Shown: positions 11,360 through 23,906 of the stretch, piece after piece
How the letters are laid out: every line of letters starts with the position of its first letter
How positions within the stretch are numbered: the stretch's first letter is position 1
Origin: Centroberyx gerrardi
Taxonomy: Eukaryota > Chordata > Actinopteri > Beryciformes > Berycidae
Assembly (NCBI RefSeq): GCF_048128805.1
Contig: NC_136002.1
Coordinates: 28,355,662-28,419,661 of the forward strand
DNA length: 64,000 nucleotides
Reading direction: 5' to 3'
Notes under the pieces: model-generated
Database searches by the model: none
Told to the model about the DNA's origin: nothing
What the model saw: only the letters and a program-made list of their open reading frames with translations
Made by a program: the position numbers and the translations under genes

Positions 11360-12770
11360 GAGGACGGAGGACCTGGACGCTCTCAGGATCCGAGGCTTTC
11401 TGCTATCAGCTTACATGACCGGCTTCACAATGGCCCCGGCTACAAAGAAGGCATTTCACAGTTGAAAGGGCACCTATGTGTCCTTATAACCAATGTAACA
11501 ACTCTGAAATGGATTAAGGCTTATAGTAATAGTGTAAATGAGGGATTTTAATTGTTTTTGATTGTATAAGTATTATGTAAAAAAACCACATTATGTCTCT
11601 TAGAACTTTTTTCTATGTCTTGCTATGAAACATAGGCAATAAGCACAATCTGATCTTGTACATATATCACTTTTCTATGGCATGCCCTCAGCTCAACCCA
11701 CTTATAACAGAGTTGTGAGTTATTTGAGGGAATTTAGTAACTCGTAGATCACCTTTTCATGACAAGATCAGGCTCCACTCTGCAGCTCCGAAGAGCATTT
11801 CATTAAACGTCTCATAAAAGAAGCTTGCATTCCTCAGTAACAAGCTATCCCCCAAACCATTTTTTTTTATCATCGCTGTCCGGTGAAAACCTTGCATCTC
11901 CAAAATGCCAAGTTTTCAGGAGCTAAGAAAAACAGTCTTGTTTTCAGCTTGACCACCATGCATTTTTGAGTTGAAGGGTTTCATAAGACTAAGGGTGGTA
12001 GAATTTTCTGAACCAATAGAGTAGCATGGGATTCTTCAATTGAAGTCAGAACATGAAAATCAGAAAGATTGGCATTGCAAGTTTTTTTTTACCTGACAAC
12101 AGCGTTGTGTTTGATGTGCCCTAACGGCTCTGTCTGTCTGTCACTAGAGCGCCCTTGAAATTCTTCAGGGCCGGGACCGTCTCCCTAGAAATGCCCCAGA
12201 AACCAGACTAATAGCACCACCACCCCCCGCCACCCATCCACCCCAAGTATTCTGTGACCTGGCGTTGACAGTCCCCCCCCCCCACCCCCTCACCCCCCCA
12301 CCCCTCCTTCCAGCATGAAACAGGCCCTTTGTTTGGGAAGGCTGTTCAGATGGTTGAGTGTGGGGAAGCTGACAAAGTAGCGGTTCTTGTTATCATTTGA
12401 GCCAACAGACATATGGGAGACAGCCAGGTGGATAGGTGCTGTAAGAGAGACTCAAAGTCGTCAGCTTAATAGTGGGGATATCCAGGACACATGGGATCAG
12501 CCATTTTTTCGTTATACGGGTTGTTATAGAGGCCAAACATCTTACAGAATCTATTTTTGAATATATTGTTTCCGATTTCTGTGTGGATTTCAGTTTTGTT
12601 ATGAATAGTTGCCATTCTTTAGTGAACACTTTGTACAACTGACCATGCTCCTGTGACCTGAAGGCTTAATGAATCATATGCCATGGTAACCACCATACTC
12701 TCTAACAGAGAAATCAATTAATGAAGTCTAAATGATCAAGACAAATTAAGTACAAAAAAACCAAGACCTT
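11360..12770. other. Intergenic spacer between first two claudins
   Basis: No gene is visible. A poly-C/CACCC tract lies at 12271-12309. The rest is unique AT-rich sequence plus the probable 3' end of the next minus-strand claudin transcript near 12771. Confidence 0.6.
12271..12309. repeat. C-rich simple tract
   Basis: Runs of C broken by single A or T residues. On the minus strand it is G-rich and could in principle fold as a quadruplex. Confidence 0.85.
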
Positions 12771-12776
12771 TTTATT
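12771..12776 (-). terminator. Candidate poly(A) signal for claudin at 13370-14026
   Basis: TTTATT (AATAAA on the minus strand) about 600 bases past the stop codon, giving a plausible 3' UTR. Confidence 0.5.
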
Positions 12777-13369
12777 GTAAGAGTTACACATGTCAATCAT
12801 CAAAAAAATATTCTTTGGTTTTGCAATTTTGGGAAGACAACATTTCCTTTTTTAACATTTCCTAGTTTAGAGTAGTATAGAAAAGTATAGAAAAAGTATC
12901 GAAAAAAATTAATTGTGTGATACAATTGCTTCACTTCACAAGCATCTCTCAACTTCTCAATCAAAATTGATGTTTCATGTACAAAACACAAATGAAAACA
13001 CAATATGAATCAATTTAGTCAGTCTGTCAATACAGTAAAAACACAGTAGCAATGCAGATTCACTTATTCTGAAATATTTAGATTACGACATCTACAGTTA
13101 TTTTGATACAGTATAAAATACAGGGCAGCCATGTCACTGACATGTCATCATTAGTCTCAGTGCTTCAAACAGCCTCAAAGTTACACAAATTTAAATTTAA
13201 CAGTGGAAGTCAAGGTTGATGTCGCCCTGTCCAGAAGGGCATCATGAAAATATTCAGCTTTGTCCTCCTTGTCAAGGATTGGTTGTTAAAAAATATGAAA
13301 CCCCCCTCAGTTCTCTCTGAGCAGTCCTTTCCTCTGTGGGAAATGCATGGGAAGAGAGCAGGTGCGAGG

Positions 13370-14026
13370 TCAGACGTAGTCTCTCTTATCGTAGGTGCTC
13401 GGGGCCATCGATCTGCTTTGAGAGTACACCATCCTTGACGGGGGGGCGTACCTCTTTTCGGGTTGCGGGGGGCAACTGCAGCAGAGGATGCACCCCCCTA
13501 TGAGCAGAAAGGCGGCAGCTGCCCAGCCCATGTACAGAGCGGCGCCTATCTCCCTCTTCTGCGCCTCCGGTGTGACGACGCTGTAGAACTCCATGATGAT
13601 GGTGTGGGCCGTCCAGGACACCGGGATCAGCTGGGTCAGGGAGGCCAGGATGAAGGCCACTCCGGCGGCTATCATCACCCGTGCCTTGGCCGTCTCTTCC
13701 TCCACACAGTTGGTGCACTTCGCCCCCACGACGGCCACCAGCACCCCCACAATGCCCACCACGATGGAGATGACGGTGAGGGCGCGGGCGGCCTGAAGGT
13801 CCGCGCTCAGAGCCAGCATGGAGTCGTACACTTTACACTGCATCTGGCCCGTACTCTGCACCACGCAGCTCATCCAGATGCCCTCCCAGATGGTCTGGGC
13901 CGTGACGATGTTCACCCCGATGAAAGCCGACACTCTCCACATGGGCAGGGCGCAGGACACGATGGCAGAGATCCATCCCAGGACAGCCAGAGTCACTCCA
14001 AGTATCTCCAGTCCAACCGCGGGCAT
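13370..14026 (-). CDS. Claudin, claudin-3-like
   Basis: Single-exon claudin of 218 residues. The first loop shows W30, a GIW variant of the signature at 49-51, C54 and C64. [14 protein letters not shown] precedes TM2, and the second loop is unusual: [16 protein letters not shown] has SVV where most relatives have NPL. TM4 ends in [12 protein letters not shown], and the tail ends STYDKRDYV with a PDZ ligand. The second-loop PEAQKRE and the tail both recall mammalian claudin-3, so this and the copy at 10463 are probably tandem duplicates of a claudin-3-type gene. The ATG is preceded by a purine-rich leader. The protein should insert in tight junctions of epithelia; the changed second-loop tip could alter trans-pairing. 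Functional by length and motifs. Confidence 0.95.
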   Translation of the reverse strand: MPAVGLEILGVTLAVLGWISAIVSCALPMWRVSAFIGVNIVTAQTIWEGIWMSCVVQSTGQMQCKVYDSMLALSADLQAARALTVISIVVGIVGVLVAVVGAKCTNCVEEETAKARVMIAAGVAFILASLTQLIPVSWTAHTIIMEFYSVVTPEAQKREIGAALYMGWAAAAFLLIGGCILCCSCPPQPEKRYAPPSRMVYSQSRSMAPSTYDKRDYV

Positions 14027-15527
14027 TTTTGAAGCCTTTTTCTAAGAGTGAGAGTGCACAGATGTCCTTTGTATCTCAGTGGTAAAAAGTGGATTCACTG
14101 AGTGTGCTCTGGGGTTCTCATATAACCAGGTTGTGTTCACAGCGGAAGGTGGAGTCACTTGGTTATTGGCCAGGAGGGAGTTCAAATCATTTTCTGTCCC
14201 ACCTTGTTTGAACGCCTAAAACCCAGCCTTGGCATGTAAACGGCCTCGGCTTAATCATTCAACCTCCTCGGCCCCGGTAGCTCTCCCAACTGTTTGGGTG
14301 AGGGGAGAGAGCAAATAAAGGGCCTGTAACTCAGGTCTGAGTAGTTAAAGGATAACAGACAGGTTAAAGATGTGTGGATGAATGATTAAAAGTGGAAGGC
14401 ACAACATCAACTCCTGTGAGTTTTTCATTGTGCTCCTTTCTTGAGATAGATGTCAGATGTTGACCATTATACAGTTTGTATTGAAGTTTTGATTGAAGTA
14501 TTTACCCCATTGTTTCATTTGGAATTCAATTCAATTCTGACAAAAATGTTTGAACACTTCATAGTATGTGTTATTAAGACTGCATCTTGAGGTTGTGTAT
14601 AGTATTCCCTTTTACTTTTTTCTACTTCTGCCTTTTTTGAAAGAAATGTGATATCAGGTGTCTTCAATACATCTAGATTTAGATTAATCTAGAGTTTAGG
14701 TTGGACTGTTTCAGCACAGTGTGAAATAGGTATGTTAGCTCCAACTCCAGCTGTTCAGTGAAGTTTCACTGAAAAAATATCACCTTGCATTACATGTGAA
14801 AACACAGTGGTTGCAGCAGGACAGGAGAAACTGTCTAAAGAGTGCAGCCTTTATATTAGCAAGGGGAGCAATGACTTAAATTTATTTGACACCTCTGCAG
14901 CTGGAATCAAATTAATGTTCCATTCGTTCATTACTGAACCACATTTTCAACACTGCGTAAGGATTTTGATATAAAGTTAATTCGACACGCTAAAATCCCA
15001 TTTAACCTGTATTGAGGTGACCTAACATTGACTAATGGTGACTACTGGTGCAAGAAAGACAAAGAATTGAGAGGAAAACATTACTCAAAAACTGTCAATC
15101 ATCTATAGAGGAAGTCTAAGAAATATGTCAAACAGTGGGCACATTTTCCCCTTAAATTGATTTAGCTCTTAGCTCTTAAAAATATAGTTGTAGATGAGAA
15201 TCTTGTTATTTGAATTTGGTACATTGATGTAAATCTGTAGAATTTCCTCCTGACTTTGATGAAACAGAGTACTCAAAACATTCAACGTTGATGCATTTAG
15301 AAACCACAATATAATGTAAGCAAAGCATTAGGTGGTGTTGGGGGTGTGTGCTGCTATGTAATATATGTGGAAATAAGTATTTTCAGCAGTCTGGACAGTC
15401 TGTTTAGTTGCCCACTCTGTCTCACACTGATAACCCTGTGAAAGCTATTAACTGAGGCCACATGCCTGAGCTGCAGTGCAAACAACAATGGCCTCTTCCC
15501 AAACCTGACTGCTTAGCTTTTCATTTA

Positions 15528-15562
15528 CTGCAATACTTTCAGTGATACTGAAAGTATTGCAG
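15528..15562. repeat. Perfect 16-bp stem hairpin
   Basis: The arm ctgcaatactttcagt is followed by GAT and its exact reverse complement. It may be a fold-back scar or a structured RNA seed; no function is implied by the sequence alone. Confidence 0.85.
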
Positions 15563-15879
15563 AGTTGCGGTGGATGACACTGTCAACACCTGTCTCTTAT
15601 TTCACAATGTTGTCTTTTTAAATTAGATTACGTTTCTCACAATCTCACAAGCATGACACCATATTTTGATGAAAACCACTGATGAGATTTTATGCTACTG
15701 ATTCATTCTCCAGGAAGTGAAGTGATTTAAGTCTCAGTTAATGCTTTGATCATGGCACAAAGGACTGATGTTGAAAAACTTTTATCTATTACTGTAAGGG
15801 CATAGACAGGTTCCTTATAGTGATAGCAAGGAACAAACATACAGAGAAAGAGGGAGTGGGTCATTGTGTTGGAAGCAGA

Positions 15880-15881
<2 letters not shown>

Positions 15882-15922
<41 letters not shown>
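15882..15922. repeat. (GT)n microsatellite
   Basis: Uninterrupted GT array followed by a G-rich stretch. Confidence 0.95.
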
Positions 15923-15925
<3 letters not shown>

Positions 15926-17900
15926 TTGGGGGGTGGGGGTCTTATCAGTGTCCTTGCTCTGTAGGTCTTACAGCATCAGGGGTTACACGTTCCACATGAG
16001 AAGACCCTCCTAAATTCTGGACCACCAGCAGTTTCTACATAGATGACCAGGATCCTTAATCACTATTTCAGAGAGTACTACAGCTAAACCACACAACTTT
16101 TTAATTTGCATTTACTTTTTGTCTCAGGAGGATCCTAGTGGTGATTTACATGACACATTGCCTGGTCCTATCTGGAGTCTTTCCTGAAAAAAAACAGTCT
16201 GGAAAGCCTCTCTGATAGCTGACAACTTGGAGTCAGTAATGAGAAGCTTCATTTTGTCCAGAATGGAGCGTCCAGTGTTTGAACTGAACACTTGTGGGTC
16301 AATATGCTGAATCTGAGTTGTGCCATTCCTGATTCATTTAGGACATGCTGCTCATGTCTGGAGTAGAAAATGATTGACACCACAAGCTGACCACAAGCTT
16401 CCTTGCTAGATTTGTTGTAAGAAAGATCTTGCAAGGGCTATTTTACCATTATCATGCAGTGACTGTGGTTTTAGATCTATGTACAGAGTTGATAAGTGTG
16501 GAAAAAAAAAAAACATTACTTCAGATGTTGCATTTACTATAGACACCACGAAACTGTGAGGTCAAAACTGCCGAGCAAAAAAGCTCTAAGATTTAATTTC
16601 TCTCTATGATTAAGTGATGTGCTTCAACTGATCTGATGCAGGTGTAATCTGTCAGGAATGTGTTGTGAAATATTATGTCCTCCCATGAAGTGGGAGGCGG
16701 CGCTCTCACAATATATCCTGTGGTTTGTGTTCATTGCTCAGTGGCCTGTTGTCCAGAGAACACATGACTGCACAGGCAGGTGGGCTCAGTAACACAATAC
16801 TGCCTGTGCTTACCTAAAGGGGAGGTTCAGGACATTTAGAAGCCTTTCCTTGTGATCGCTAATCCCATTAATCAAGTCCAGGCAACTTTATTAAGTATTA
16901 AAAACACTTTCACCCTGTGTTTTTGTGTCTGATGAAATAGCAGCATCTTGCTGTTAGCATTTGTCAGCAATGCTAGTGCCTAAGCTAGGAATAAAATAAT
17001 GAATCTTAACATCACTGTGCAAGTCTGTAAATCCACTATACCTCTATATGCTAGTAAGAATAGTAAGAATATGTTGTAAAATTGTTTGAAAGGACTCAGA
17101 AGTATCCTGATGGTTTAATTCCCTATTAACTTGCTCAATATTGCTCTACTGCTAACAAATTCTAACACGTTGGCAGAGCTTTTTTGCAAACATTTTGAAT
17201 GTTGTAAAAAAACAAACAGGGCCTGATTATTGATCCGTACGGTACACCTCTAAAAATGTGGACTTCACCTTTAAGCCTTAAGGAAATGCTTTTAGTTTCC
17301 GTCTATCATGATGTTGACGTGATCCTAAAAATACAGTTGGCCTTTTTTCCTTTTGTTTTGCCACTCTTTGAGCATTTAGATACACTTTTTCTCCAGTAAA
17401 TCTCTCACCTGGGGGAAGAAGGTAAACAGTCACAAACCAACTGATCAATAGGGTCTTTGTTGACCTATTAGACTCTATTACAGTGTAGGTTACTTCCCGT
17501 GGAGATGGGGGCTTTTATCTCTGACTCGGTTTCACTCTCACAAATGGAGGACAGGATACAATAGAGGGGAGCAGACGGTGCTCCTCTGAAACAAGCCACC
17601 CATTGTTTCTGCTCCCATCTGCATTGAAATAAAAAACCTAATTTGTGTGTGCAGCAGTCCGACTCTTATTTGGTCAGACTGTGTTGTACTTAACAGCAGG
17701 CATTTTTCCGTACTCCCGACCAATTTCTCAAGATTTTAGTCATCAGTAGCATTTCCTGGCTCAATGTCCAGTTCTTACAAAAGCAGTGCAGAATCACAAA
17801 TATTTCCACTTTAATATACACTGCATAGTCATAACTCAAATCACGAAGCTTGTAAAAGAAGACGACTTGAAATTGAATAAAGTGGAGGCTTTTGTATTGT

Positions 17901-17906
17901 TTTATT
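17901..17906 (-). terminator. Candidate poly(A) signal for claudin at 18293-18961
   Basis: TTTATT (minus-strand AATAAA) about 390 bases beyond the stop codon. Inferred. Confidence 0.4.
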
Positions 17907-18292
17907 TAAAATCTTATAAAATTTGCTTCAATCAGAAATATTTTTTATGCAGATTGTCATCATTGTGTGAATTTCTTCAAGAACAGAAACAATCTTGATG
18001 TTTTTTATACAAAAGACAAAAAAGTACTAATACCAAGTCTAAGTAAAAACGATTAATCTTTGAAATAAAATATGAACAACACTGATTCCCACCACTACAG
18101 AAAAATGCTCATACTGAAAAACACAAAGCATGAAGCATCAGTCATTTGTACTTAAACTCCAAACCAAAGATGCTGCATTAACATCCAGGCCACCAAACAT
18201 CCGCGGCATCGCTCATCTACTGCACATCCATGACAGGACAAGTTTTCTAACACTGGTTATCGCATCTTCACCTGAACCCACACGTCACATGT

Positions 18293-18961
18293 TCATACAT
18301 AGTCTCTCCTGGTGTATCCATTGACTGACATGGTCTTGACGGCTGAGTAGTCCACCCTGGGGGGCGCGGAGCTGCCGCCGCTCTGCGCTGCGGCTGCTCT
18401 GGGGGGGCAGGAGCAGCAGAGCAGGGCTCCTCCTAGGATGAGCAGGCAGGACGCAGCCCAGCCAAAGTACAGTGAATTACCAAACTCTCTCTTCCCCGTC
18501 TCCTCCAGCAGCGGGTCGTAGAAGTCCAGGACGATGGCGTTGGCCGTCCAGGACACGGCCACCAGCAGCAGCAGCCCGGCCACCACGAAGGTTACTCCAG
18601 CTGCCAGCACGATCCGCGGCTTACTGCTCACATCCGGGCTACAGTTGGTGCACTTGGCGCCGGCCACCGACAGGCCGATACCCACGATGCACAGCACCAT
18701 GGAGACGATGACCAATGCGCGGGCCGCCTGCAGGTCCACCGGCAGCCCCAGCATGGAGTCGTGCACCTTGCAGTGCATCTGGCCTGTGCTCTGCACCGAG
18801 CAGTTCATCCACAAGCCCTCCCAGATCACCTGGGAGATGACGATGTTCTGACCGATGTAGGCGGCCACGCGCCACATGGGCAGGCCGCACGCCACCATCA
18901 CCCCCAGCCAGCCGGCCACGGCCAGGATCATCCCCAGGATCTCCAAACCTGCCGAGTACAT
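18293..18961 (-). CDS. Claudin, divergent claudin-3/5-like
   Basis: Single-exon claudin of 222 residues with W30, GLW 49-51, C54 and C64 in loop one. Several positions depart from its neighbours: VAAYIGQN instead of VTAFIG, MHCKVHDS instead of MQCKVYDS, and a second loop FYDPLLEETGKREFG with DP in place of NP. FYDP is also seen in mammalian claudin-5, whose TM1 (CGLPMW) is likewise matched here. TM4 ends CCSCPPR; the tail carries an alanine run and ends GYTRRDYV, a PDZ ligand. The coding region is strikingly GC-rich against AT-rich flanks. It is the outermost of the minus-strand claudins and faces the plus-strand group across a gene-free interval. It is intact, but whether it is claudin-5-like or a diverged claudin-3 needs a tree. 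Confidence 0.94.
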   Translation of the reverse strand: MYSAGLEILGMILAVAGWLGVMVACGLPMWRVAAYIGQNIVISQVIWEGLWMNCSVQSTGQMHCKVHDSMLGLPVDLQAARALVIVSMVLCIVGIGLSVAGAKCTNCSPDVSSKPRIVLAAGVTFVVAGLLLLVAVSWTANAIVLDFYDPLLEETGKREFGNSLYFGWAASCLLILGGALLCCSCPPRAAAAQSGGSSAPPRVDYSAVKTMSVNGYTRRDYV

Positions 18962-19165
18962 CGTTGGAGCTGGAGCTGGAGCTGGCTGGGCTGGAGCTGG
19001 AGCTGAACAAGCCTCTCTTCCTGGGCGCAGTGGGATAGAAGGCCCTCTGTGTCCGCAGGCTCAACCCTCCTGAGATGAAGGCGATATCGGATCTCGTTGG
19101 CTCAAAGTCCCTCGTAAGGGTTTTAGTGAGAGAGAAAGAGAGAGGGAGAAACAGATTCTACCTTC

Positions 19166-19171
19166 TTTATA
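19166..19171 (-). promoter_or_regulatory. TATA-like box for third minus-strand claudin
   Basis: TATAAA on the minus strand about 205 bases upstream of the ATG at 18961, spacing similar to the one ahead of the claudin at 10463. Confidence 0.45.
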
Positions 19172-20195
19172 CGGCTAAGAAGACTGAAGGTGGAGTCAGC
19201 GTAAGATGGCATCATGTTTACTTTCAAATCACACTTGCATTTGGGGCCCTTTAATATTTCTTACAGCTCTCTGGTCAGGTCCGGTCTGGAGGTGGTGTCA
19301 AATAGGAAAACCCTGGAAATCAGTAGTCAGCTTGAAAACATATTTTTGTCCATGTTCTTGATGCAAAGGCATGGATAGCAGTTCTTAAAAGAGTTAAAAT
19401 ATAGATTTAGTAGGATACCGATGTCTTCCATCAAAGCCACATTTACACTTTATACATAATTTTGATATCAGAATGCTACACATTAAGCCTTTATGGAGTC
19501 AATTCTGAATATAAGACTTACATAGACATTAGCATACCAGCATACCTTTTAAATCTCTATTTTAGATTTGAGAAAGAGTCCTTGTGTATCTGTGACATGT
19601 GACAACCTTGAAGGAAAATGCTGAATCACCCTCTGAATGAGATCTCCAAGCAAGGTAAAGGCAAACAATGACAGGCCTTGTTTTCTGCGTTAGTCAGCTA
19701 CATAATCCCTCCTGGGAGAAAAAAATACAGGGTTTAGGTCAGGAGGCCTCACTGTCACTGGGCATGTCTGGGGAGTTTTATTTAAAATAGAAGCTATATG
19801 GTTAAATATTCAATTAAACAAAATATATTAAAAATATTTCACTGGCAGTCTATGAACTGGCATAAGTAGATAAGCTTTTTGAATTCTCTAAAGGTCACAC
19901 CATGGCAAAAGTCAAACCATAAACACATAGCAGGGATGTGATGGTAAGTCATCTGGGCAGCTACTCCCTCCAGTAAATATCCCCTTTGCATGTGATCATT
20001 ATTTGGGCACTTCAGCAGACAGAGTCAGCCTAGTTTTAGACTGAAACATTTCTTCATGAGATTTCCACTGACAGCCAAACCAACTTGACAAAAATGCATG
20101 AGCCTTTAACTAGGCTTTAATACATGCCTGCAAAACTGGCCCATTGCACCTCTATTTACAGTGACCTGCCAATTATATTTAAGTTATCATATGTG

Positions 20196-20270
20196 GGGCA
20201 TCCTGGTCGCTCAGTGGTCTAAGGCGCATACCATGTAAACATGATGTACTGGGTTTGAGTCCAGCCTGGG

Positions 20271-20332
<62 letters not shown>

Positions 20333-20406
20333 TCCCAAACCTTCCTGTTTCTCTCTGCTTTGAACTGTGTAATAAAGGCAAAAATCTTAAAAAAAAATAC
20401 AAAAAA
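20196..20406 (+). mobile_element. Complete tRNA-derived SINE with target duplication
   Basis: The head has pol III box A (ggtcgctcagtggtctaag) and box B (gggtttgagtcc). A (CT)n tract follows at 20273-20328, then a tail ending aataaaggcaaaaatctt plus poly-A. A perfect 14-base duplication, agttatcatatgtg, flanks it at 20182-20195 and 20407-20420, proving insertion by retrotransposition. The intact duplication and recognisable boxes suggest a fairly recent insertion. Confidence 0.9.
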
Positions 20407-22474
20407 AGTTATCATATGTGATTCTAATACTGTTTTTAATGAGCCTGTGAGTGCTAGATTAAAAACCAAAGAAAGGCAAAGTGAAGTGAAAAAGGCTCAA
20501 AAATAAAAATGAATGAGCTGTGTCTGTGTTCAGCATTCACAATGACCATATCTCAACTATACAGTCTTCCTCAGTGTCAGCATCACTCTTCTCTCATGTT
20601 GAATGCTAAATGAATCAAAGGATCCCTCCACTGGCTTGAGTTAGTGTTTGTTCTTTGATACACAACAGGACTGGTAGGCGGCTCTGTGTCATTACAGGCT
20701 TTCCTCTCATTAACAGAGGTCAGCTGGGGTCAACGGTCAGGATGACAATCACTGCTATGTCATCGTCCCCCACCCCCACCCCCTGCACACACACACACCT
20801 GACAGGGACCTCTGCACCTGGAGCATTTGAGTGGCAAATAGAAGATCTTTGGAGGTCTTGGTAGGAGAAGGAGAATAAGCTCCTCCCTAAATTATCCTAA
20901 CATTGTCCTAGAGCTTCAATATTTTCATCTGGTACAGAAAATTCACCATTTGACCCATGACCTTGGTACAAAATGTCATTGGTACAGTTTCCAAACCATC
21001 TATTCATACTTGAGTGTATGGCATTTCTGCTAATCCCACTCAAAATACGTTTCTTCTGGCATTATTGGCTCAGTAAGAGAAGATGTCAATATATCAGATG
21101 CCTAAAGATTGCTGCTTTGACATCATTACCCCAGTCGCAGTATAAAAGTACCAAACTCAACATCAGTGATTTTAGTGGATGTTCACAAATATACAGTATA
21201 TAGTGTCTCTCACTGCCCAAAAGCAAGAACTCCTTAAATAACAATCAGATGTTAGGAGTGCCCAATAGTAAGGAGTGCAAAGGTCAAAGCCACAGAACCC
21301 CGGTAATAGATTTGAGAAATACTGTTGCTGAGGTGCTGGGCTGAAGAAATAAGAGCTGGTTATAGAGGAAGTTCATTACAGGTGAAGTTCAGAACAGTAG
21401 GAAAGGTGTTGCATTCTGGGACAGACTGGGAGGACTGAATGGCATCAAATCAGGAGGCGACAATCTCTCTGTACCTGCTCTATTTGTGTGTATTCTAGAT
21501 GTACGTTTTTACAGCCAGGGGGAGCCAGTATTGCATCCCGTGTTTGTTGTGTTTCCTTTTGTCTGGTCTTGCAGGTAGCACCTTAAATTACTTTGGGATC
21601 TTGATTGTATTAATTTAGTTAATGATCTGAGCTATAAAAGAGATATTGCTCGTGTTTTGCAAAGAGAAGAAGAAAGGAGTATGTGTATTTCTGATGAATG
21701 AAGACTTTATTGTGTATGATACAGAAGGGAAAAAACACATTCCATTGGGCTAACTGTGCATAGCAGCCTGATCATGGATACTGTCACTCTGATAAACTCC
21801 CAACATTTTCGGATGCCTCACTGCTACTGTCCAGATATACCCTATCTCTGTCCGCCCAGGCATGAGTTCCTCAAATATTAATCAGAGGGTTTTTTTTTCT
21901 TTTTTTACATGGAAATCATTTGCCACAGTTGGCAGTTGAGGACTGCGTTAGGGAGTTGCTACCGCTGTTTCCTAGGAAGCTCTTCTTTCCTGAGAAAGAA
22001 ATGTTGAGAGCCAGGAACACGGACAGATTAAGTCGGGGATAAAGTTTGAATCATAACAGCAGATGTGATTGGTTTATGTGTGCTGCATTGGCAGCCTGTA
22101 GCATTTGGTAGATTGGTAGGAAAGTGTCTCTCCAGAGCTGCTCTTATTTTTAACCCTTATTTATGCAGGGATGGTTGGCTGAACATACAGGCTGTTCTTC
22201 AGCAACACCCCTGGTCACAAGGTTTCCATAATGCACCTAAATAAGAAATGGTTTACATGATCTGAGCCCTGATAAATATGGTTAGTAGTCCTACAGCAAA
22301 CAGACTGGATAAACTGATGTGGTTGGATAATAAAACTGCATATGTAACGGGATTCATTTGTCAATACAATGCTATTTAAGGAAGACTTTTACCAGGAATG
22401 CATTTTAAGTATAGCTGGCTTCCAGTGGGAGTAAACCGCCCAACCCTGACAGTGTTATTGTCATGCTCTAGTAC

Positions 22475-22528
22475 TGAAACCTGCACACAGTCGAAAAAAA
22501 AATGAAACCTGCACACAGTCAAAAAATA
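22475..22528. repeat. Two-copy tandem repeat, 28 bases
   Basis: Two adjacent copies of tgaaacctgcacacagtc followed by an A run. Confidence 0.85.
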
Positions 22529-23169
22529 AAGGTGTGAGGTTTCTTATGTGACATAAAGGTCCAGGTTATTCCAAAGTGCAAGAAGTGCAAAAAAGTACAC
22601 TGCTGCAAACATTTTGACATTTATGCACTGAAGATGGTAATTTGACCGAAATGTCTGCTGCACTGCAATTTCTTTTACTTTGGTATAAAATAGACTTATA
22701 CTACTTATAATTCTGTCAGATGAGACCTACATACTTAGAAAAATGTGTTTGAACTTTAAATAAGCCGCAATAAGTTTCATTCTACTCAATTTCATCTACC
22801 CAATGAACTTCATGCAGGCCCACAAGTCATACTCTTATGCACACAGCGGTTGTTTGTGAGACACACAATCATTTATATGCTACCTAACCCTAACCCTAAC
22901 AAACAGGTTTTTTGTTATTATTATCGACCCCAAACATGGACATTATTTAGGGAGTTCACCTTGCTTAAAGCAGGTGCAGGTGTGTGATGAGACGTTTCCC
23001 TGGAAAGAGACATGTAGCCACTTGCAGAGTGCCTTCCTTCACCTGTCATGGGAGCGGGAGCCAGTCTGACCAGTTTCCATGAGCTACAGGTACCTTGGCT
23101 GTCGTCACTTCTGGGCATGTACACACACAGCCTCCATTAATAACTAACGAGCCGAGACTCACGCTCTGG

Positions 23170-23171
<2 letters not shown>

Positions 23172-23221
<50 letters not shown>

Positions 23222-23241
23222 CAGAGAGAGAGAGAGAGAGA
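23172..23241. repeat. (GA)n microsatellite
   Basis: Long GA array with one TGAC interruption near its middle-right. Confidence 0.95.
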
Positions 23242-23592
23242 TTATTTTCAACAGTTCAAAGGCTAAAAAAAGGACAAATGTTTAACACCTAGCTCCTCAC
23301 TGCCTTAAGCATGGATGATAAAAGCAACACATATTCCAAAGTTATCCAATTAAGAAACTATAAAAAACATAAAGTTGCACCTGTTTTTTGGCTAGAAGCC
23401 AGAAAAATTCCCTTAGTGCTCTGAGCCCAACAGTTCACACAAATGAGTAACTGAAAGTTCCCTCAGGCAAAAACACCAACCCTCTTTCCTTCCCCATCAC
23501 TCCCTGACTGTTTCACAACCAAGATGGCTTATGTCCTGAACTACAAAGGAGCTAGTGTGGATTATATTTGCATAGATATCATTACCTTTACA

Positions 23593-23906
23593 GGTAACAC
23601 TTTACAATAAGGGTACATTAATTAAGGGTTAGTTAATGCTTAATAAGCATTAACTAACCCTTAATTAACAATTAACTAATGTGTCTGGTAATAATTTACT
23701 AATGGTGTTCATGTTAACTAAGGTATTAATTTATACATTATTTAATAGTCCTCTTTATAAACTATTAAATAATGTATAATTTAATACCTTAGTTAACATG
23801 AACACCATTAGTAAATTATTACCAGACACATTAGTTAACTGTTGGGTAACCCTTAATAAGCATTAACTAACCCTTAATTAATGTACCCTTATTGTAAAGT
23901 GTTACC
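23593..23906. mobile_element. Palindromic fold-back MITE
   Basis: The 314-base element is an almost perfect palindrome from end to end. Ends read GGTAACACTTTACAATAAGG and its complement, and the two arms meet at a short cctctttata centre. Each arm also holds its own smaller hairpin around gcttaataagc. The flanks cctttaca (23585-23592) and catttaca (23907-23914) differ at one base and look like an 8-base target duplication, as made by hAT-type transposases. Non-coding and non-autonomous. The near identity of the arms suggests a young insertion or arm conversion. Confidence 0.88.

Larger units (their letters stand above)
14150..17880. other. Intergenic spacer between second and third claudins
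   Basis: No gene is recognised. It contains a GT microsatellite at 15882-15922, a perfect short hairpin at 15528-15562 and otherwise unremarkable AT-rich DNA. Small open frames here have no family resemblance. Confidence 0.6.

Noticed and set aside
22884-22900. Telomere-like (CTAACC) repeats
   Set aside because: Fewer than three full units; common by chance and too short for an interstitial telomere.
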